From assembly GCF_014648355.1 (NCBI RefSeq), contig NZ_BMQY01000012.1, positions 62,001-126,000 of the forward strand: DNA of 64,000 nucleotides, given 5' to 3'. Positions 60,719 to 64,000 of the stretch are shown piece after piece. How positions within the stretch are numbered: position 1 is the first letter of the stretch; the number at the start of each line of letters is the position of its first letter. This DNA is from Couchioplanes azureus. Lineage in GTDB: Bacteria > Actinomycetota > Actinomycetes > Mycobacteriales > Micromonosporaceae. The notes under the pieces are model-generated. The model saw only the letters and a program-made list of their open reading frames with translations. It searched no databases and had not been told where the DNA came from. The translations under genes and the position numbers were made by a program.

Positions 60719-61990
60719 CTACGGCGTGTTTGCGTCCGCCGGTCCTTCCGACGCTGTGCCCAGAGCACCCTGCAGAGTGTGCCTGGACCAGCCGACGGCC
60801 GACAGGTAGGTGGGCACCATGATGTCAATGCCGACCATTCTCAGGGCGGCGGCCGGCTCGCCCTGTTCGTAGGCGCGCACCACGGAAAGAACCTGACCCA
60901 GGTCGCCGATGCCGTCGGTCAGAGCTGCAGCGACCGGCGCGGACAGCGGCAGCTGCGAGATGAGATCGTCGGCCGGCTCGGCCAGCAGTTCGGCGATTCC
61001 GGACAGCAGACCGACGGTGAAGGCGGCGCCGCCGTCGGCTCCCACCTCTTCGGCGAGGAGTTGACACAACCGTGCCCTGATCATGGTCGCCATCAGCTGT
61101 TCCTCGGTGGCTTCGGTCAGGTCGCTGAACAGCATCAGCGTCACCCATTGCCGTACGGTGGCCATGCCGAGCAGCACGGCCGCGTCGCGTACGGACGACA
61201 CCCGGGCGCTCAGCCCGGACGCGGCCGCGTTCGTCGCCTGCAACAGCCGATAGGTGATCGCAGGATCACGGCTGATCAAGTCCACGATCTCGTCGAGATC
61301 CTGCTCGGTGGCGTTCAGGGCGGCGATCAACTGGAGGCGACCGACGCGCGACGGCGACAGGGAGGCCTTCGACAGGATGTGCGGTCGTCCGAGTACGTGA
61401 CCCTGGAAGTATTCGAAACCCAACTCCATCGCCTGCTGCAGTTGGTCCTCGGTCTCGAGCCGCTCGGCGATCAACTGCAGGTGGGGGAACTTCCGGCAGT
61501 GCCGCACCGTCTCCGCGGTTTCCGCCGCCTCGGTGTCCAGCATGTCGATCTTGACATAGGTGACCATGTCGAGCAGTCGCTCGCTTTCCGTGCCCCGCAC
61601 GAAGTCGTCCAACGCGAGGGTGAAGCCTCTGTCGACCAGCGATTGGACCCCGGCGACGACCGTGTCGTCGACGTGCACCGTTTCGATGATCTCGAGTACG
61701 GCCTGGTTGGCGTCGAAGGGCACCGGCAGGTCGCCGACCAGGAACTCCCGGGTGACATTGACGAAGCACGCCTTCGAGCCCGCCAGCTCGGCGAGGCCGA
61801 ACTCGGTGAACGCGGCGATGATCACCCGGCTGGTCGCCTGCGCGGACCGTCGTGATGCATTCTCCGCGTCCGAGGTGTCGCGGAACAGCAACTCGTAGGC
61901 GATCACGTCACCGCTGCGATCGTAGATCGGTTGACGCCCGACATGGATGAACCGTGTCTCGTCATCGTTGGCGGCAGCGGAGCTCGTCAT
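60719..61990 (-). CDS. EAL/HDOD (YuxH-like) signalling protein
   Basis: 423 aa from the ATG at 61990. N-terminal EAL-like domain: VGRQPIYDRSGDVIAYELLF, where the EAL triad reads ELL; EIIETVHVDD and LALDDFVRG follow. The C-terminal HDOD domain has RVGRLQLIAALNATEQDLDE, SRDPAITYRLLQATNAAASG and the region VRQWVTLMLF. Because key EAL catalytic positions differ, it is more likely a c-di-GMP-sensing or regulatory protein than an active phosphodiesterase. Confidence 0.85.
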   Translation of the reverse strand: MTSSAAANDDETRFIHVGRQPIYDRSGDVIAYELLFRDTSDAENASRRSAQATSRVIIAAFTEFGLAELAGSKACFVNVTREFLVGDLPVPFDANQAVLEIIETVHVDDTVVAGVQSLVDRGFTLALDDFVRGTESERLLDMVTYVKIDMLDTEAAETAETVRHCRKFPHLQLIAERLETEDQLQQAMELGFEYFQGHVLGRPHILSKASLSPSRVGRLQLIAALNATEQDLDEIVDLISRDPAITYRLLQATNAAASGLSARVSSVRDAAVLLGMATVRQWVTLMLFSDLTEATEEQLMATMIRARLCQLLAEEVGADGGAAFTVGLLSGIAELLAEPADDLISQLPLSAPVAAALTDGIGDLGQVLSVVRAYEQGEPAAALRMVGIDIMVPTYLSAVGWSRHTLQGALGTASEGPADANTP

Positions 61991-62215
61991 ACCACCGACG
62001 GTATGCCCCAAGACCCCCTGCGGGTCGGGCTAACCGCATGACATGCCGCCGGGGTGTGTACCGCTACCGGACCCGGACACGTGGGAAACCCCTCAGCACG
62101 TAAACCATCCTAGGAACCTGGCTCACCGGGTGGAAGGTTGAAGCGTCGGAGGATTCACGTTGCGGTTCGGGTGCATCTTCCTCATGTGGGTGCCCACGGT
62201 GCCGATACCGAAAGA

Positions 62216-62611
62216 ATGCACAGTCGCCTGACAGGGATGTTCACATGCGCGGGGTCGTGGCTGACCGGCCTGGCACTGACGGCATGCCTGACCGCGGCGA
62301 CGGCCGTCGCCGCCACAGCGACGCAGCCCGGATCGTGGGGCGCCCGGCTGACGACGCACCAGTACGCAGTCGAGCGGACTAAGGACATTTCCTCCGCGGC
62401 CGCGCGGCGCCACCACTGGACCAAGCAGGTCGCCTCGTCGACACCGCCGGGCGACCACGTACAGGCGCACCGCGTAGACCTCTGGGCCCGTCTGGCAGCA
62501 ATCTCCGCGAACGACGCCGACCAGGTGACCGCTCTGACGGCCGCGTCATCCGGCGTAAGGGCTCTCGGACGAGCTGCTTTCGCACGAGAGCGAACACCTC
62601 GTCCGTGGTGA
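62216..62611 (+). CDS. Possible secreted hypothetical protein
   Basis: 131 aa from ATG 62216 (MHSRLTGMFTCAGSWLTGLA) with a signal-like hydrophobic stretch (LTGLALTACLTAATAVAATA). The remainder has no recognised domain, and composition is not strongly coding. No clear ribosome site. It may be spurious or broken. Confidence 0.3.
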   Translation: MHSRLTGMFTCAGSWLTGLALTACLTAATAVAATATQPGSWGARLTTHQYAVERTKDISSAAARRHHWTKQVASSTPPGDHVQAHRVDLWARLAAISANDADQVTALTAASSGVRALGRAAFARERTPRPW

Positions 62612-62712
62612 ATCCGTGGTTCGGGTAGGACCAGCCCGCCACCGTCCAGCCGCCGTCCAGTACGCGTCCAACCCTCCCTCACAGACTGTTCAGACCTACT
62701 AGGGGAGGAAAC

Positions 62713-63129
62713 ATGCACCGACCGAAGGCCCTCGTGACCATGGCACTCGCCGCAGTTGCCGCAGCCTGCTTCCTGATCGGCACACCGGCCACCGCCGTCG
62801 CCGGTCCGCAACCGGCCGCGCCCGCCCTCGCCGCCACCAAACTCGGCTTCGGCAAGGCGCCAGCCACCACCACCGGCAAGGGCATCCCGATGTCCGGCTT
62901 GCAGACCAACCTCGTCCAGGGCAGCTGCAACGTCTTCATCCCACCCGGACCGGTCTACTACGTCGACTTCGTCTGCAACATCACCGCCGGCGCCGTCCGG
63001 CTGTTCATCGTCTGCAACGACAACGTCACCTACTGGAGCCCCGTCGTCACCGGCCAGCAGGATCTGCGCGGCATCTGCGGCCCGCCCGGGACCGTCATCC
63101 AGTACGGCGGCCGCGAGGTCGTCGTCTAG
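62713..63129 (+). CDS. Secreted hypothetical protein
   Basis: 138 aa, ATG preceded by AGGGGAGGAAAC. Clear signal peptide (VTMALAAVAAACFLIGTPAT, AVAGP). Mature part about 105 residues with two Cys pairs (GSCNVFIPP, VCNIT, IVCNDN, GICGPPG). No family recognised. Short disulfide-linked secreted proteins of this type are common in actinomycetes. Confidence 0.75.
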   Translation: MHRPKALVTMALAAVAAACFLIGTPATAVAGPQPAAPALAATKLGFGKAPATTTGKGIPMSGLQTNLVQGSCNVFIPPGPVYYVDFVCNITAGAVRLFIVCNDNVTYWSPVVTGQQDLRGICGPPGTVIQYGGREVVV

Positions 63130-63202
63130 GACCTGGCCAGACCGTCCAGCGCGCGGTTGGTGCGATTCCTCCGCACCACCGCGCGCGTCTGCGCTGTCGT
63201 CG

Positions 63203-63610
63203 TCAGGCGCAGGGGACGCTGTTGACGGTGAACTCCGCCGGCCGGGTGGCCTGACCGGAGGCCTGGTAGGACACCGTGACCGCGCCGCCGGGACGGACGG
63301 TCGCGTTCGTGACGATGTCGTGCGCGACGATCACGTCCGAGGTGGTCTCCAGGTATGCCCCCTTGGCCAGGAGGATCGTCTGCCCGAGCGGCAGCCTGAA
63401 GCGCAGCGTCCAGCCCTCGATCGGCGCGGTGCCGGTGTTGTTGATCCTCAACACCGCCTCATGGACCGACGCGTCCACCTGCCGCCCGTAGTAGTCGACG
63501 GCGCAGCCCACCGACGGAGCCGCAACGACCGCTCCGGCCGGCAGGGCGGTCGACAGGGCGGCCGCCGGGCCCAGAAGTCCCGCGGCCAGGCACCGGAAGA
63601 TTCGCGACAT
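63203..63610 (-). CDS. Secreted CBM2-like protein
   Basis: 135 aa from ATG 63610, GGAGGGG upstream; the longer frame is a shadow. Signal peptide (CLAAGLLGPAAALSTALPAG). The mature domain resembles carbohydrate-binding module family 2 (CAVDYYGRQVDASVHEAVLR, INNTGTAPIEGWTLRFRLP, and the terminal Cys). Only one Trp (in GWTLRF, a structural position) is present, so cellulose binding by surface tryptophans is doubtful. Confidence 0.7.
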   Translation of the reverse strand: MSRIFRCLAAGLLGPAAALSTALPAGAVVAAPSVGCAVDYYGRQVDASVHEAVLRINNTGTAPIEGWTLRFRLPLGQTILLAKGAYLETTSDVIVAHDIVTNATVRPGGAVTVSYQASGQATRPAEFTVNSVPCA

Positions 63611-63694
63611 ACCCGTTCCCCTCCTCGCTCGTGGTCTCCATGCTCGATTGCAGACGATGACGGCCGTCACTGGACAGCGACTGGATGGCGACTG

Positions 63695-64000
63695 GTGCTG
63701 CGGATACAGGTTCTCGGCTTGACCCGGGCGTGGGTCGGCGGGGAACCGGCCGACCTCGGCCCGGCCGGCCAACGGGCCGTCCTCGGGCTGCTCCTGCTCG
63801 CCGAAGGGCAGCCGGTGAGCCGGTCCGCGCTGATCCACGCCCTGTGGGAGGACAAGCCGCCGGACAGCGCCGTCAACATCCTGCAGACCCGGATCAAGCA
63901 TCTGCGCCGCCATCTGGAACCGCGGCGCCCGGCCAGGCAGCCCAGCGAGCTGATCCCGCTGGCCGGTGACGGGTACCGGCTGAACGCCCCGCCGGGCAGC
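63695..64000 (+). CDS. SARP-family regulator, N-terminal part (cut by window end)
   Basis: 102 codons visible from GTG 63695. LRIQVLGLTRAWVGGEPADL, QRAVLGLLLLAEGQPVSRSA and VNILQTRIKHLRRHL form the OmpR-type winged helix that opens SARP regulators; GDGYRLNAPPGS leads toward BTAD. Classical orientation, unlike the 7.4-kb regulator. No clear ribosome site. Confidence 0.8.
   Translation, partial: MLRIQVLGLTRAWVGGEPADLGPAGQRAVLGLLLLAEGQPVSRSALIHALWEDKPPDSAVNILQTRIKHLRRHLEPRRPARQPSELIPLAGDGYRLNAPPGS

Noticed and set aside
62182-62811. Minus-strand frame of 209 codons
   Set aside because: It overlaps the promoter and signal peptide of the secreted protein at 62713 and has no ribosome site or domain.
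63685-63969. ATG-initiated frame of 94 codons near the window end
   Set aside because: The translation is Arg/Pro/Gly-rich. The alternative frame from GTG 63695 gives a clear SARP winged helix.

Overview
The window is high-GC DNA with strong codon bias, GTG and TTG starts and frequent ATGA/TGATG gene overlaps. Together with a mycobacterial-type iniB/iniA-like locus, a SARP regulator, a subtilisin-inhibitor-like protein and an actinomycete-type contractile injection system, this points to a filamentous actinomycete, probably Micromonosporaceae (Actinoplanes-like). The genus is inference. No rRNA, tRNA or CRISPR array was recognised.

Layout. (a) 1-5.8 kb: the 3' end of a LuxR-type regulator gene, an IniB-like glycine-rich protein, a dynamin-family GTPase (IniA-like) and a convergent small acidic protein. 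(b) 5.9-6.9 kb: a secreted PKD-domain protein. (c) 7.4-37.4 kb: an extracellular contractile injection system (eCIS, phage-tail-like particle) locus. It opens with a large ATPase/SARP regulator. A tightly coupled minus-strand operon (22.07 to 10.23 kb) then encodes sheath, tube, chaperone-like protein, small DUF6760-like protein, a long disordered protein, second tube, LysM adaptor, VgrG-like spike, gp25, gpJ, gpI and a zinc-ribbon/membrane/discoidin-like protein. Reading divergently is a 1225-codon cargo-like protein with an HNH-type C-terminus. Beyond it lie a free-standing eCIS-core (DUF4157) protein, a zinc-ribbon/Ig/membrane/ricin-B protein, the AAA+ ATPase, a DUF4255 cap protein, an orphan LuxR regulator, a membrane Ig-like protein, a TolB-propeller/DUF11 surface protein, PAAR and a lipoprotein.

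(d) 37.6-43.5 kb: a Dabb protein, an MFS transporter, a SRPBCC protein, a STAND-type ATPase with a C-terminal HTH-like segment, and a GT87-type mannosyltransferase. The Dabb and SRPBCC genes share a two-part upstream motif. (e) 43.5-48.7 kb: a low-density, partly decayed stretch with hypothetical genes and a fragment of a tyrosine integrase. (f) 48.7-64 kb: assorted housekeeping and secreted genes: phosphoribosyltransferase-like, inositol-monophosphatase-like, deazaflavin oxidoreductase-like, SHOCT proteins, AraC regulator, a chimeric quinone-reductase/MFS pseudogene, DUF6325, a ChW-repeat protein, an SSI-like inhibitor, GH15, class II glutamine amidotransferase, EAL/HDOD, CBM2-like, and a SARP regulator cut by the window end.

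How the parts may work together (inference). The particle genes form one long transcription unit. The AAA+ ATPase, cap and membrane proteins form a second. The cargo and the DUF4157 protein sit between them. No tail-fibre gene is seen. The carbohydrate-binding-like domains are instead attached to single-pass membrane proteins, which would suit a cell-associated or self-directed injection system better than a released fibre-targeted particle. The DUF4157 protein, the cargo protein and the disordered structural protein share short sequence signatures (VQR; the first two also LQ..xGNAxVA) that may mark loading or processing.
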